Shown piece after piece: positions 1-8,380 of a stretch of DNA of 64,000 nucleotides (its first letter is position 1; each line of letters starts with the position of its first letter). This DNA is from Rhizobiales bacterium YIM 77505 (GTDB lineage Bacteria > Pseudomonadota > Alphaproteobacteria > Rhizobiales > Beijerinckiaceae). The translations under genes and the position numbers were made by a program. The notes under the pieces were generated by a model, which saw nothing but the letters and a program-made list of their open reading frames with translations, had not been told where the DNA came from and ran no database searches. The stretch covers positions 3,209,501 through 3,273,500 of the forward strand of contig JQNH01000001.1 of the NCBI GenBank assembly GCA_000745135.1, written 5' to 3'.

Positions 1-220
1 CTGCGCGGCCTGTCGGTAGCGAAGTCCCGCGCCTTTGCCGCCCGCTTACGATATCGGCCCGGGAGGACCCGCGAGGCTCGGGCATTGCCTTCGCCTCGCT
101 AGGTCCATCTCGCATCTCCCGGCCATGAAGAGACGCTACATCTTGCGAGGGACGTGGACAATTCCGCACGATCACTCGCAGCTTCCTTTGTTTTCGCTCG
201 ATGCATTTTTTTCGGCACGG
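1..220. other. Left edge, no gene recognised
   Basis: I see no convincing gene between the window edge and the stop codon of the DUF6456-like gene. The stretch around 160-220 is more T-rich than its surroundings. The minus-strand operon to the right runs into this stretch and may continue beyond the window. Confidence 0.4.
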
Positions 221-754
221 TCATCGCCGATCACGTCCACGGCCGTAGCCGTAATGCTTCGCGAGCACGCCGAGTGCGGCCACCAGCATCCCTTGCGCCT
301 GCTCATGCTTCACCGACCGTCCACCCCAGCCTTTGCGGAGCGCCCACTCACGGATCGAGCACTGCAGCCCGACGATGTGCCAGACGCATGAGCCCGCCGG
401 CGAGCTGATCCCGCCGAGTGCATCCATGGCGCGGCCGACCCGCTCGCGCGCCCCAACCTGCGCGTCGCTGAGATCGCCGCTGCCCCGGGTACCGGGCGGC
501 TGTACCAGCACGAGCGAGGCGGACGGCATGCGGTCGAGCGAGGCGATCGTGAAGGCGGCCTGGAAGTCGCGAGCGGCGTCATGCATCTCGGGCGTGATCG
601 TGCCGGCTTCGCGCATGCGACCGAGCGTGTCGACAACGCGGTGATGCACCACGCGCAGGCCGTCTGGATCGTTCTCGGTCACCTCTCGCGTCATGAGCGG
701 GCGAGGCGGCGAGGGCTTGCGCTGCTTCGGAGTCTTCTTCTTGCGGGCGCTCAT
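221..754 (-). CDS. DUF6456-like phage/element protein
   Basis: A protein of 177 residues. It opens with a basic, Lys/Arg/Pro-rich stretch (residues 1-20). The conserved core is in the C-terminal half: a VWHIVGLQCSIREWA segment, a WGGR motif, then QAQGMLVAALGVLAKHYG at the end. This pattern resembles the DUF6456 domain found in alphaproteobacterial phages and integrated elements, whose biochemical function is unknown to me. It is the last gene visible in the minus-strand replication module and overlaps the preceding gene by 4 nt (751-754), so the two are probably translationally coupled. The family assignment is by eye. The reading frame is well supported by the overlap and by the absence of a better frame. 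Confidence 0.65.
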   Translation of the reverse strand: MSARKKKTPKQRKPSPPRPLMTREVTENDPDGLRVVHHRVVDTLGRMREAGTITPEMHDAARDFQAAFTIASLDRMPSASLVLVQPPGTRGSGDLSDAQVGARERVGRAMDALGGISSPAGSCVWHIVGLQCSIREWALRKGWGGRSVKHEQAQGMLVAALGVLAKHYGYGRGRDRR

Positions 755-969
755 CGTGCGGTGTCCTTTCGGCCGTAGAGCTTGTCGCCGAGCGCACGAA
801 CGAGGGCGCGCTCATCCCAGCCCAGGCGCGGGTCGTCGACGGCGATCACGAGGAGTCCGTGATCCCGCCAGCCGTTGCGCTTGATGGCTTCGGCTTCGAT
901 GGTGGTCGGGACAGTTCGTCCGAGCGCACAGCGGGGCGGCATCGGACCGTGCGGGAGAGGACGCGCCAT
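751..969 (-). CDS. Small conserved-looking element protein
   Basis: A 72-residue protein from the ATG at 969; a GTG at 972 is also possible. I do not recognise the family. The visible part includes GWRDHGLLVIAVDDPRLGWDERALVR. It has no membrane segment and no metal-binding motif. The gene is held between its neighbours by overlaps: its start touches the stop codon of the RuvC-like gene and its end overlaps the next gene by 4 nt. This arrangement is the main argument that it is real. It probably belongs to the replication/recombination operon; no function can be given. Confidence 0.6.
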   Translation of the reverse strand: MARPLPHGPMPPRCALGRTVPTTIEAEAIKRNGWRDHGLLVIAVDDPRLGWDERALVRALGDKLYGRKDTAR

Positions 970-1517
970 CACCGCGCGCCTCCAGCCCTGTGAGCGAGCG
1001 CCCAGCGCAACAGCGCGATCGCGTCCGCCTCGTTGTCGTCGGCCGGGTCGAAGCCCATCCGGCGGACGGCGGCGATGACCTCGTCTTTTCCCGCATTGCC
1101 CTTCCCAGTCGCGAAGCGCTTGATCGTGCCCACGGGCACGCCCTCGTAAGGCACCTGTCGGAATTCGGCCCAGCTTGCGAGGTGCGCGAGGAAGCCGCCG
1201 AAGATGTGTGCCGCGAGCGTGCCGCGATGAGCACGCACCTCTTCGAAGAACACGGCCCCGATCGGGCCGGCGGTCTCGTTAAGCTCGCTGAGCCAATGGT
1301 TGAAACGGAGGAAGGCCATGCCTCCGCCTTCAAAGCGGTTCGGGCGGAACTGCTGCACGCCGCTGGTGATGGCGCCGTCGCGGCCATGGAGGGCCCAGCC
1401 TGTCGTGGAGCCGAGGTCGAGGGCAAGGAGGACGTCCGGACTTGCCGTGACAACGACGAGCTGAGGACGAGCAGGGGTGTTCGCGGCGCCAAGGGCGCGC
1501 GTTGCTGTGGCGATCAT
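969..1517 (-). CDS. RuvC-like Holliday junction resolvase (RNase H fold)
   Basis: A 182-residue protein with the acidic pattern of RuvC-type resolvases: Asp34 in the first strand (LALDLGSTTGWA), Glu92/93 in FFEEVRAH, and a C-terminal DDNEADAIALL helix carrying Asp161 and Asp165. A KGNAGKDEV segment around 139-147 is also typical of the family. Such enzymes cut four-way junctions made during recombination or phage replication; family membership predicts Mg-dependent activity. The ATG at 1517 has an AGGA ribosome site 5 nt upstream. The gene lies just downstream of the repeat-rich region in the same operon orientation as the primase, which fits a role in resolving replication intermediates of the element. 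Confidence 0.85.
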   Translation of the reverse strand: MIATATRALGAANTPARPQLVVVTASPDVLLALDLGSTTGWALHGRDGAITSGVQQFRPNRFEGGGMAFLRFNHWLSELNETAGPIGAVFFEEVRAHRGTLAAHIFGGFLAHLASWAEFRQVPYEGVPVGTIKRFATGKGNAGKDEVIAAVRRMGFDPADDNEADAIALLRWALAHRAGGAR

Positions 1518-1616
1518 GATGATGTCCTGAAGGTCGGTGGATCGAAGGCGCGCGGTCTCAGCCGCGCGGACGGTTCATCCAGCCGGGATCAGGGAGGCGG
1601 ACGGGCTCGGCGGAGC

Positions 1617-1940
1617 GAGTAGCCAGAGTAGCCAGTCGGATTCTCGCACTGGCTGCGGCTAAGTGCCTGAGAACAAAGGCGAGTAGCCAGACTAGCCACA
1701 CTAGCCAGCTCTCTAGAAGAGATTCTACGCGCGACCCTTTCTCTCCCCGGATGGCCAGGGGAGGAAACACGGATTCCGAGATGTCTTGTTTCGGACTGGC
1801 TCCGCTGGCGACTCTGGCTAGTGCTCTGCATCGTCAATGGCTTAGCCGGAGCCACCGCATTTTGCGGGCTGGCGACTCTGGCTACAAGCAGCCCGCTTGC
1901 TGGGTGGTCAGTAGCCAGAGTGGCCAGTGTAGCCAGTCGC
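1617..1940. repeat. Iteron-like cluster of TAGCCAGAGT repeats
   Basis: This non-coding stretch between primase and resolvase holds about nine copies of a 9-11 bp unit close to TAGCCAGAGT. Direct copies sit at 1618-1636, 1682-1709 and 1910-1938 (two or three each), and inverted copies (ACTCTGGCTA) at 1811-1820 and around 1875-1884. Read as protein, the copies fall in different frames (LAT-LAT, VASVAS, GYSGYS), which argues that DNA sequence, not peptide, is conserved. Clustered short repeats beside a primase gene resemble the iterons of replication origins, so this may be the origin of the element. The whole gap runs from 1518 to 1977 and I see no gene in it. Confidence 0.7.
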
Positions 1941-1977
1941 GGATCCCCGGTTGTGCCGATCTGGAAGAGGACGCCGG

Positions 1978-4893
1978 TCATCGCGCATCCTCCATGTCGA
2001 ACTGGTCGGAGCGCCAGGACATGTCGCGGCCGAACTCGCTGCGCTTCAGCGCATAGGCGTCGATCTTGCCGACCTTCGGCACCCAGCGGATCGTGGCGCG
2101 CTGGTTGTCATGGCGCCTGACGAGCAGCCCACGATCGATGAGCGCCTTCGCGACCTGCTGGGCTTTCAGCGTCTCGCCGCTCGCTTCCCGGATGCGCTGG
2201 ACCGGAAGATAGATCGCAGTCTCGTCGTACCAGGCGACCGCCTCGCGGTTGTTGAGCTTGCGGTCGAAGCCGTCCGCGCCGGTGTCGACCGACTTGATCG
2301 TGACGTCCCAGCGCTCCGCGATCCAGGCGCGGATGTTGGCGATGGCCTGCTCGTCGGGCGTGAGCGCATCGGCATCGGACGACCGTGTGAAGCGCTCCCA
2401 AGCCCAATGCACCACGCCATCGAGATCGAGCGACCAGGGGATCAGGTCGAAGTCCTGCGCGAGGCGACCGGCCACCAGCGGCAGCGCAAGGCACGTCGCG
2501 GCCCGAAGCCGCGCGGCATCCGCCTTCTCGCCGGCGATCTTCCGCGCCGCCTCGATCACCAACTCGCGGAGCGCGTCGGGCGCTTCATGCCGCTTGCCTT
2601 CGATCAGCTTCGCGACGAAGGCGGGTCCGGCGTGCCCGTGATGTTTTTCAACGCCAGCAATCCCGCGCATAAGGCTGACCGGGACGTTGCGATCGACATC
2701 CGTGACGTCGACGTCGACGATGCGCACCGCCATGCCGGCGATCCAGGATGCGCCGTCGGCCCGCACCTTCTCCTCGAGCGAGCACTCGCTAGAGAGGACG
2801 GCGTAGGTCGACCAAGCATAGCGCTGCTTCAGGATCGCGCCGGCGGTCAGCCGGGCTTTGCCCTGTCCGCCCGCGATCGCGTAGATCAGCCGAGCAATGG
2901 CGCGCCCGTCAGCATGCGCGAGCTCGTCGAGCGCGAGCACCGTGCCGGATGCGCCCTGAGCGAACACCTCGACCGCGTTCTCGGTCGAGCGCATCGACTG
3001 CAGGAGCCCGGCGCCGATAGAAGGCGATGTCCATGCCGAGACGGCAAGCCGTTGAGCGGTGGTCTTGCCGCTCGAGGAGAGCCCCGAGAGGTTGATGCCG
3101 CAGCTGTCGAGTCGGGCGAGCGATTGCACCGCGCCGGCGAAGCCGCAGAGCACACCGAGCAGGAAGTGCGGGCAGCCCTTTGCCTCCGCGGCCGCGGCGA
3201 CCGCGGCCTTCCAGCCGTCGAGCGTCCCTTTGGCGACTTGGCCGAAGCGTGCTGCCGTCGCGAGTTCGAGCCGGGCTTCGCCATCGCTGATCGCCGTGCC
3301 GCCGGGCGTCACGAACAGCGGATGGTCGCGGCCCTCGACCCGATGCCACCCCGGACGTGAGACCACCAGGATCTCGTCGGCGGGATCGGCGGCCTTGAGG
3401 ATCTGCACCGCGAGGCTGTCGCCGTCGCTTTCGGTGCGCAGCCCTGCCGCGAACAGAGCGCCTTTGATCTCGCTCGCGCCGACGCGGGCGAGCGAAGCGC
3501 GGTCGAAGTCGACGGCGCGCACCCGCGCGTCCATCGCCTCGACATGGACGCGAAGCCCGAAGGCCTCGTCGTGGTCCATGTAGCGGAGCCGCGCCACCGG
3601 TCCGAAGGGCGTCGCCACCGCTTCCCAGCGGTCCTGGCCGCGCTTGTCCTTGCCGGCATGCTTATAGAGCCGCACCGAGCGGTCGCTCGCCTCGCGATAA
3701 TCGAGCAGGAGGTTTTCGAGCCGGGGGAGCGGGTAGAGCTTCCTGGTTTCCTCGATAGTGCGGCGTTCCGGCGCCGAGTCGTCCACGATCGCGGCGCCGA
3801 GCACGGGTGAGGCCGGCACGAATTCGGTGGCCGCGGCGAGCATCACGCGCACCGCATCTGCGCCGTCCGTCGCCAGCACGTCCGCGAAATCGGTATCGAC
3901 GGCGGGCGGCAGCACGATCCAAACGCGCCTGCCTTCGCCGACGAGCCGCTCGGCCAGGCGCTCAGCGGCCTTCAGCCCCGCGCCGTTCGCATCATGATCG
4001 GCGGCGATGACCACCTCCGTGATGCCCGGCGGCAGCCTGCATTCGGCGAGATGTCCGGCGGCGATCGCCGCCCAGACCGGCAGGTCCGGCCGAGCCGTAC
4101 GTACAGCGAGCGCCGTCTCGATCCCCTCCGTCAGGACGAGGAACGTGCTCGCCGGGAACAGCCGGACCGCACCGCCGCGGATTGAACCAAGCGACTTCTT
4201 GGGATTCCCGAGCGCTGCTTTCGTCGGCGCTGCTGGATCGAGCCAGATCCGATGCACCCCGATCGGCTCGCCGGCCGGATCCCGCACGATGCCGACGAGG
4301 GCCGGATAGCCGGCGCGCGTCTGGAAGTGCGTGAGATCGGGATGGAAGAGAAGATCCTCCGCGCCGCTCGGATCGAGACCGCGCCCGCGCAGATACGCTT
4401 CACCGTGCGTGCCCGTGAGCGGCGCCGCGCGAGAGAGGATGAAGGCGATCTCGCGCTCGCTTGCCTCCGGGGTGGCCCGGAACGGCTCGGCGCGCTCGCT
4501 GGGGCCGGTCGAGCGCCGCGCAGGCGGGCCGTCGAGCGTGAGGCCGGCGAGCTCGGCCGCAAAGGCGATCAGTGCCTGGCCTTCAAGGCCGGTCGCTTCC
4601 GCGATGGTGGACAGCGGACCGCCGCCGACATTGCCGTCGAACTCGAACCAGTCTCCCGCATGCGGACCCTTGAGATGGATGATGCAGGAGCCGGTCTTGC
4701 GCGGGGCGTCGCCGCGGATGTTGGCGAGCCGGAGCACCCCGTCGACGATCCGCCCATTCGGGAAGAGCCGCGGCGCCCAGCGATACGCCGTGCGCCGCAG
4801 GGCGTCGCTGAGTTCGTCGAGGTCGACGCGGATCGGTGCGATCAGCTGCGGCCCCGCCGTGTTCAGATCGATCGATGCAGGACTGCCGGTCAT
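1978..4893 (-). CDS. Toprim primase fused to DUF927 helicase-like ATPase
   Basis: A 971-residue protein. Residues 30-120 resemble the N-terminal, CHC2-like part of phage primases. A Toprim domain spans about 250-335, with Glu256 (TEGIET) and the DxD pair Asp299/Asp301 (AADHDANGAG). A DUF927 domain follows from about 390 and includes a Walker A motif GLSSSGKTT (604-612) and a Walker B VLALDELA (652-659). Such fusions combine primer synthesis and DNA unwinding for replicons of phages, plasmids and integrative elements. The ATG at 4893 overlaps the stop of the preceding small gene (ATGA), which favours it over a longer upstream reading frame. This is the largest protein of the module and its likely replication initiator. 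Confidence 0.88.
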   Translation of the reverse strand: MTGSPASIDLNTAGPQLIAPIRVDLDELSDALRRTAYRWAPRLFPNGRIVDGVLRLANIRGDAPRKTGSCIIHLKGPHAGDWFEFDGNVGGGPLSTIAEATGLEGQALIAFAAELAGLTLDGPPARRSTGPSERAEPFRATPEASEREIAFILSRAAPLTGTHGEAYLRGRGLDPSGAEDLLFHPDLTHFQTRAGYPALVGIVRDPAGEPIGVHRIWLDPAAPTKAALGNPKKSLGSIRGGAVRLFPASTFLVLTEGIETALAVRTARPDLPVWAAIAAGHLAECRLPPGITEVVIAADHDANGAGLKAAERLAERLVGEGRRVWIVLPPAVDTDFADVLATDGADAVRVMLAAATEFVPASPVLGAAIVDDSAPERRTIEETRKLYPLPRLENLLLDYREASDRSVRLYKHAGKDKRGQDRWEAVATPFGPVARLRYMDHDEAFGLRVHVEAMDARVRAVDFDRASLARVGASEIKGALFAAGLRTESDGDSLAVQILKAADPADEILVVSRPGWHRVEGRDHPLFVTPGGTAISDGEARLELATAARFGQVAKGTLDGWKAAVAAAAEAKGCPHFLLGVLCGFAGAVQSLARLDSCGINLSGLSSSGKTTAQRLAVSAWTSPSIGAGLLQSMRSTENAVEVFAQGASGTVLALDELAHADGRAIARLIYAIAGGQGKARLTAGAILKQRYAWSTYAVLSSECSLEEKVRADGASWIAGMAVRIVDVDVTDVDRNVPVSLMRGIAGVEKHHGHAGPAFVAKLIEGKRHEAPDALRELVIEAARKIAGEKADAARLRAATCLALPLVAGRLAQDFDLIPWSLDLDGVVHWAWERFTRSSDADALTPDEQAIANIRAWIAERWDVTIKSVDTGADGFDRKLNNREAVAWYDETAIYLPVQRIREASGETLKAQQVAKALIDRGLLVRRHDNQRATIRWVPKVGKIDAYALKRSEFGRDMSWRSDQFDMEDAR

Positions 4894-5150
4894 TGCAGGG
4901 ACTCCGTCGGGATCACGCCGGTGAAGCAGCTCTTGTCGCGACGGATCGCGATGAAGCCGAAGCCGGGTCCTCGATGCTTCTTGTCGCGAGCAATCCAGAG
5001 GTCGGTCGCGGCGTCGTAGACGACCTCGCCGGGCCCGAAGACCCGGGCCAGGAAAGTGTCCATCGGCATCGCCGCGAGCCGCCGCTCGAGCGCCGCCACT
5101 TGGCTCACGGACACACCGCATTCGCGGGCGAGCTTGTCTCTGTTCTTCAT
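4890..5150 (-). CDS. Small protein upstream of the primase
   Basis: An 86-residue protein that I do not recognise. The N-terminal third (KLARECGVSVSQVAALERR) could form a helix-turn-helix-like pair of helices. The rest has FGPGEVVYDAATDLWIARD and a GFGFIAIRRDKS strand-like segment. Its start lies 10 nt after the helicase stop codon and its stop overlaps the primase start (ATGA), so it is embedded in the replication operon. It may be an accessory replication or DNA-binding protein, but this rests on context only. Confidence 0.6.
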   Translation of the reverse strand: MKNRDKLARECGVSVSQVAALERRLAAMPMDTFLARVFGPGEVVYDAATDLWIARDKKHRGPGFGFIAIRRDKSCFTGVIPTESLQ

Positions 5151-5160
5151 CGTGAGGACC

Positions 5161-6453
5161 TCAATCGAGCAGGACGAGGCCGCGCTCGGCGCGGGTGATG
5201 GCGGTGTAGAGCCAGCGTGCTCGGTCCTCGGCCGTGCGCCCGAGCCCGTCGTCGTAGATCACGATGTTGGGCCAGCTCGACCCCTGGGACTTGTGGCAGG
5301 TGATCGCCCAGCCCCAGACGCATTCGACCGCGGTCCGTTTCTTGTGGTACTCGCGCCGCTCGCGGTCCGGGTCGGGCGCGACATGGTCGAGGAACGGCCC
5401 GCGCCAGACGCGGAACCGCTCGCCTTTGGCGTTCGTACCGCCTCCTATCCGCTTGCCGTCCTCGGACGTGATCGAGGCCGTGAAGGCGATCTCGTCGCCA
5501 TCGTCCTCGATGTCGTCGAGTGATACGAACATCCCGTTCACGAGCCCGACGTCGTTGCGGTTCTTGAGGCAGATAAGCTTCTCGCCGGCGCCGGCCGGAA
5601 AGACGTTCTCGAAGCCCGCGGCGCGCTTCATGGCGAGGTTGAGCTGGATGCGCGTGGCGTTGCGCCCGCAGATCACCTGGTCGGCCTTGAGAAGCTGCTC
5701 CGGTCCGACATCGGTGCGGCGCATCTTCCAGACGAAGTCGTCATGGTGGCCGTACGGGATCCACTTGCCCTCTCGAGCGAGGGTCGCAAGCCGCAGCACG
5801 GCGCTCTCGCCGGCCTGGCGATGCACCTCGGTGAGGAGCACGTCGGGCGTGCGGGTATCGAAGGCGCCTTCGCCCTTCACTGGCGGGAGCTGGCCGGGAT
5901 CGCCAAGCACCAGCGTCGGCTTGCCGAAGGCGAGGAGGTCGCGCGCCATCTCCTCGCCGACCATCGAGACCTCGTCGAGGACGAGGAGCTTGCAGTCGCG
6001 CACCGCCGATTCGGCGTTGAGCACGAAGCGGGGCTTGTGCGCGTCCTTGAGCCTCAGCTCGAGGGAGCGCAGGCGCGCCTCCTCGAACAGCCGCTCGGCG
6101 ACGCCGAGCCGATGCAGGCCGCCTCGGATCTCCGCGGCTTCCTTCTCGAGCTTCTCGATCTCCTGCGGCGTCGCTTCCGAGACGCGATAGATCAGCGAGT
6201 GGATGGTCGAGGCCGGGGTCCCCTTGCGCGTCATCACGAGCGCGGCCTTGCCGGTGAAGGCGGCGTAGAGCATCTCGCCGGGCTTTTCGGTCGATAGGCC
6301 TAGCTCCTCGATCGCGTATTTGACGATGGTCGATTTTCCCACCCCCGCGTACCCGAAGACGCGGCAGACCTGCTGCTCCTTGGTGCGGTTCAGGTACCAG
6401 TCCTTGATGGTCGCGATGGCCGCGCGCTGCTTGTCCGACAGCGAGATGGTCAT
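5161..6453 (-). CDS. RecD/Dda-like superfamily 1 DNA helicase
   Basis: A 430-residue ATPase. The Walker A motif is GYAGVGKST (34-42) and the Walker B is LVLDEVSMV (about 155-163). After it comes VLGDPGQLPPVKGEG, the motif III segment of SF1 helicases. The C-terminus has the UvrD_C_2 / motif VI pattern (AITCHKSQGSSWPNIV and LYTAITRAERGLVLLD). These features match the RecD2/Dda group of 5'-3' helicases common in phage genomes. The protein is short and lacks the extra nuclease-binding domains of RecD. Its start overlaps the stop of the Fe-S nuclease gene by 4 nt. It probably unwinds DNA during element replication or recombination, together with that nuclease. Confidence 0.88.
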   Translation of the reverse strand: MTISLSDKQRAAIATIKDWYLNRTKEQQVCRVFGYAGVGKSTIVKYAIEELGLSTEKPGEMLYAAFTGKAALVMTRKGTPASTIHSLIYRVSEATPQEIEKLEKEAAEIRGGLHRLGVAERLFEEARLRSLELRLKDAHKPRFVLNAESAVRDCKLLVLDEVSMVGEEMARDLLAFGKPTLVLGDPGQLPPVKGEGAFDTRTPDVLLTEVHRQAGESAVLRLATLAREGKWIPYGHHDDFVWKMRRTDVGPEQLLKADQVICGRNATRIQLNLAMKRAAGFENVFPAGAGEKLICLKNRNDVGLVNGMFVSLDDIEDDGDEIAFTASITSEDGKRIGGGTNAKGERFRVWRGPFLDHVAPDPDRERREYHKKRTAVECVWGWAITCHKSQGSSWPNIVIYDDGLGRTAEDRARWLYTAITRAERGLVLLD

Positions 6454-7226
6454 GCCACGCCTCCGTCGAGATGGTGGCAGCGCACGCGGTACGGGCAGAA
6501 GCGGCAGCAGTGGTGGTCGGGATCGTCGGCGATGCGAGGCAGCAGCTCGCGAGCCTCGACCGAGCGGATCACCGCCACGGCACGGTCCGAGAGCGCCTGC
6601 GCGGCCGCCGGATCGAAGGCGATCAGCTCATGGTGGAGTTCGAGCGTATCCTTGTTCACTGCCGTGAACAGGCAGTGCTCCAGCTCCATGTACGCCATGT
6701 AGAGCTGGACCTGTGCGTAATAGAGCGGGCGCCAGACTTTGACGCCGTGTTTCACGAAGTCGGTCCAGGATTTCGCGCTCGCTGATTTATGTTCCCAGAG
6801 GAGCGGCCAAGGCAGGCCGAGATCGGGGCCGTTGACGATCACACCGTCGATGTGGCCGCGAATGCGCCCGTCGGCCGTTGAGAAGCCGAACTGCTCTCCA
6901 TTGCGCTTGCGCGTGCGCAGATCGAATCCTGCGGCGCGCAGCCAGCGGATCGACAGGTCTTCGAAGACATGACCGGCCTCGAAGGTCCGAAGCAGCCGGC
7001 CGCCCGGTCGAGCGCCATCATCTTCCGGCGTTCCCGCCACCTCGTAGCAGAGGCGGCGGGCGCAGGGCTCGCCAACTCTGGAGGCGCCGAGATAATCCCG
7101 GCATCCCGCCGCAGCACGTTCGCCCTCAAGCGCACGGTCGACGAGGCCGTTCACGAACGCAGCCGTCGCCATTCGGGCCGGGACGCCGCCGTACGCATAT
7201 CCTGAGCCGGAGTTCAGATCGATCAT
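6450..7226 (-). CDS. Cas4/RecB-like PD-(D/E)XK nuclease with Fe-S cysteines
   Basis: A 258-residue protein. The nuclease core is visible as Glu87 (GHVFED), Asp127 (GHIDG) and the Glu145-His146-Lys147 triad of WEHKSAS, followed by a Q-x3-Y motif (AQVQLYMAYM). Four cysteines arranged as one N-terminal (Cys55, EPCARRLC) and three C-terminal (Cys241, Cys244, Cys250 in CCRFCPYRVRC) match the 4Fe-4S cluster of Cas4 and AddB. I chose the ATG at 7226 because it forms TGATG with the HNH gene stop; an earlier start 15 nt upstream is possible. No cas genes or CRISPR are present, so a phage-type recombination exonuclease is the likely role. Confidence 0.87.
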   Translation of the reverse strand: MIDLNSGSGYAYGGVPARMATAAFVNGLVDRALEGERAAAGCRDYLGASRVGEPCARRLCYEVAGTPEDDGARPGGRLLRTFEAGHVFEDLSIRWLRAAGFDLRTRKRNGEQFGFSTADGRIRGHIDGVIVNGPDLGLPWPLLWEHKSASAKSWTDFVKHGVKVWRPLYYAQVQLYMAYMELEHCLFTAVNKDTLELHHELIAFDPAAAQALSDRAVAVIRSVEARELLPRIADDPDHHCCRFCPYRVRCHHLDGGVA

Positions 7227-7768
7227 CAATCCAGCCTCCAACTCTTGCCTTTGAGGATGTTCGTGATCGCTCCGGCCGTGACCCCGAACTCGGTGGCAAG
7301 GTCACGCTTCGGCCCTGGATCATGCTCCGCCAGCCAGCGGATGGACCGGACGCGATGTCGATCGAGCTTGCGGGTCGGCTGCCGCTCGCCATGGGCGTGT
7401 CTGGCCTTCCCCATCATGTCGGCCATGTTGTCTTGGTGCGTGCCGAGGAACAGGTGGGCGGGGTTCACGCAGGCCCGGTTGTCGCAACGGTGCAGGACGT
7501 GAAGCCCGTCCGGTATCGCCCCATGTGTCAGCTCGTATGCGAGCCGATGGGCGCTGAGCTTGCGACCGACATACTCGTCGGGACCGGGATCCCCGCTGAT
7601 CTGGCCGTACCCGTTGCTCTTGAGGCCGCCCGTCCAAAGCCAGCACTCGTCCGGTCCGCGGCGGTCGACCTTGGTCCAAAAGCGGGCCACAAGACCCTTC
7701 TTGCGGCGACGGACAACCGCGCGGCCATTGATGGTGGCGATCTCAGGCTGAGAGGATGCAGCGCTCAT
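7226..7768 (-). CDS. HNH endonuclease
   Basis: A 180-residue protein with an HNH_3-type motif: HRLAYELTHG (from His74), then LHRCDNRACVNPAHL (92-106), carrying the catalytic His and the Asn/His pair. A WTGG segment upstream (CWLWTGGLKSNGYG) is typical of phage and free-standing homing-type HNH enzymes. The C-terminal 40 residues (DLATEFGVTAGAITNILKG) form a helix-turn-helix resembling the NUMOD DNA-binding repeats of such enzymes. I start it at the ATG at 7768, 7 nt after the preceding stop codon; a longer form would overlap that gene. It could be a selfish homing endonuclease lodged in the operon or a working part of it. Confidence 0.85.
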   Translation of the reverse strand: MSAASSQPEIATINGRAVVRRRKKGLVARFWTKVDRRGPDECWLWTGGLKSNGYGQISGDPGPDEYVGRKLSAHRLAYELTHGAIPDGLHVLHRCDNRACVNPAHLFLGTHQDNMADMMGKARHAHGERQPTRKLDRHRVRSIRWLAEHDPGPKRDLATEFGVTAGAITNILKGKSWRLD

Positions 7769-7775
7769 TGCAGCC

Positions 7776-8120
7776 TCACCAGGGAAGATCGTCGTTGAGC
7801 GCGAGCCGGCCCATCGCTTCGCGGAAGCCGTCGACACAGGCCTCGATGATGCGGTCGATCTCTGCCGCACTGCGCTCCTCGAAGGCGGGCATCAGCCCGA
7901 GCTCGTCGATGACCTCGGCGAAGGGCCGCCGGGCCTCCTTGATGGCTTTCGTCTCGGTTTCGGTCTTGTCGATCATGCCGTTCAGCCTCTTGGCGATGGC
8001 GGCGCCCGCGTCCTGGCAAAGGCGCGAGCAGAAGGCGTAGGTTGGGTGGCGGTCGGCCCGCAGCCGGTGCGTGTAGAGGAAGCCTCGCGCCTCTCTCCCG
8101 CAGATCCGGCAGACCCTCAC
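7776..8120 (-). CDS. DUF6511-like zinc-finger protein
   Basis: A 114-residue protein starting at a GTG (8120) that overlaps the TGA of the preceding gene as GTGA. Four cysteines in two pairs (CRIC near the N-terminus, and FCSRLC after an HPTYAFCS stretch) suggest a treble-clef or ribbon-type zinc site, as in DUF6511 proteins of alphaproteobacterial phages. The rest is helical and acidic, ending in ALNDDLPW. The function of the family is unknown to me. A longer frame runs upstream to 8312, but it would overlap the 86-residue gene heavily. Confidence 0.65.
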   Translation of the reverse strand: MRVCRICGREARGFLYTHRLRADRHPTYAFCSRLCQDAGAAIAKRLNGMIDKTETETKAIKEARRPFAEVIDELGLMPAFEERSAAEIDRIIEACVDGFREAMGRLALNDDLPW

Positions 8121-8377
8121 CCCATGAGCAGCGTCGAGAGCCTCCGCGACCCGGGTTCGTGGGGCGCCCGCGCGATCCGCTCCGACGCCAGCACAATCCA
8201 GCGGCTCGTCGCGGCTTCGGCGATGCCCTGCAGCTCCGAGGAGGTCAGGCTTCGGACGGGCCGGTCCAGCCGCACCGAGTTTTCGAGCCATTCGCCAACG
8301 GCCCTTGCGCATTCGGCCCTCACGTGATCGGCCCAGACGTCATCGGGATTGCGGCCGCTCTGATCGCGATCGGCCAT
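8117..8377 (-). CDS. Small element protein, function unknown
   Basis: An 86-residue protein. It has an acidic N-terminus (DRDQSGRNPDDVWADH), then a helical segment SLTSSELQGIAEAATSRW and VLASERIAR. No catalytic motif is visible. It sits 3 nt after the stop codon of the DUF669-like gene and overlaps the next gene by 4 nt, so it is part of the operon. I cannot assign a function. Confidence 0.6.
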   Translation of the reverse strand: MADRDQSGRNPDDVWADHVRAECARAVGEWLENSVRLDRPVRSLTSSELQGIAEAATSRWIVLASERIARAPHEPGSRRLSTLLMG

Positions 8378-8380
8378 GGC

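Noticed and set aside
1617-1940. The repeat cluster as a CRISPR array
   Set aside because: Units are only about 10 bp, occur in both directions and have no uniform spacers.
1589-1981. A 130-codon open frame with LATLAT/VASVAS peptides whose start overlaps the primase stop
   Set aside because: The frame is produced by DNA repeats that fall in different codon phases; there is no recognisable fold, and both strands are open. I treat it as non-coding repeat DNA.
1951-3360. Long open frame antisense to the primase gene
   Set aside because: High-GC antisense shadow; composition is Arg/Ala/Asp-rich without family features, while the opposite strand has clear domains.
6450-7226. Cas4-like nuclease as a sign of a CRISPR system
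   Set aside because: No cas1/cas2 or effector gene and no spaced repeat array is visible; the nuclease fits the phage-type recombination module.
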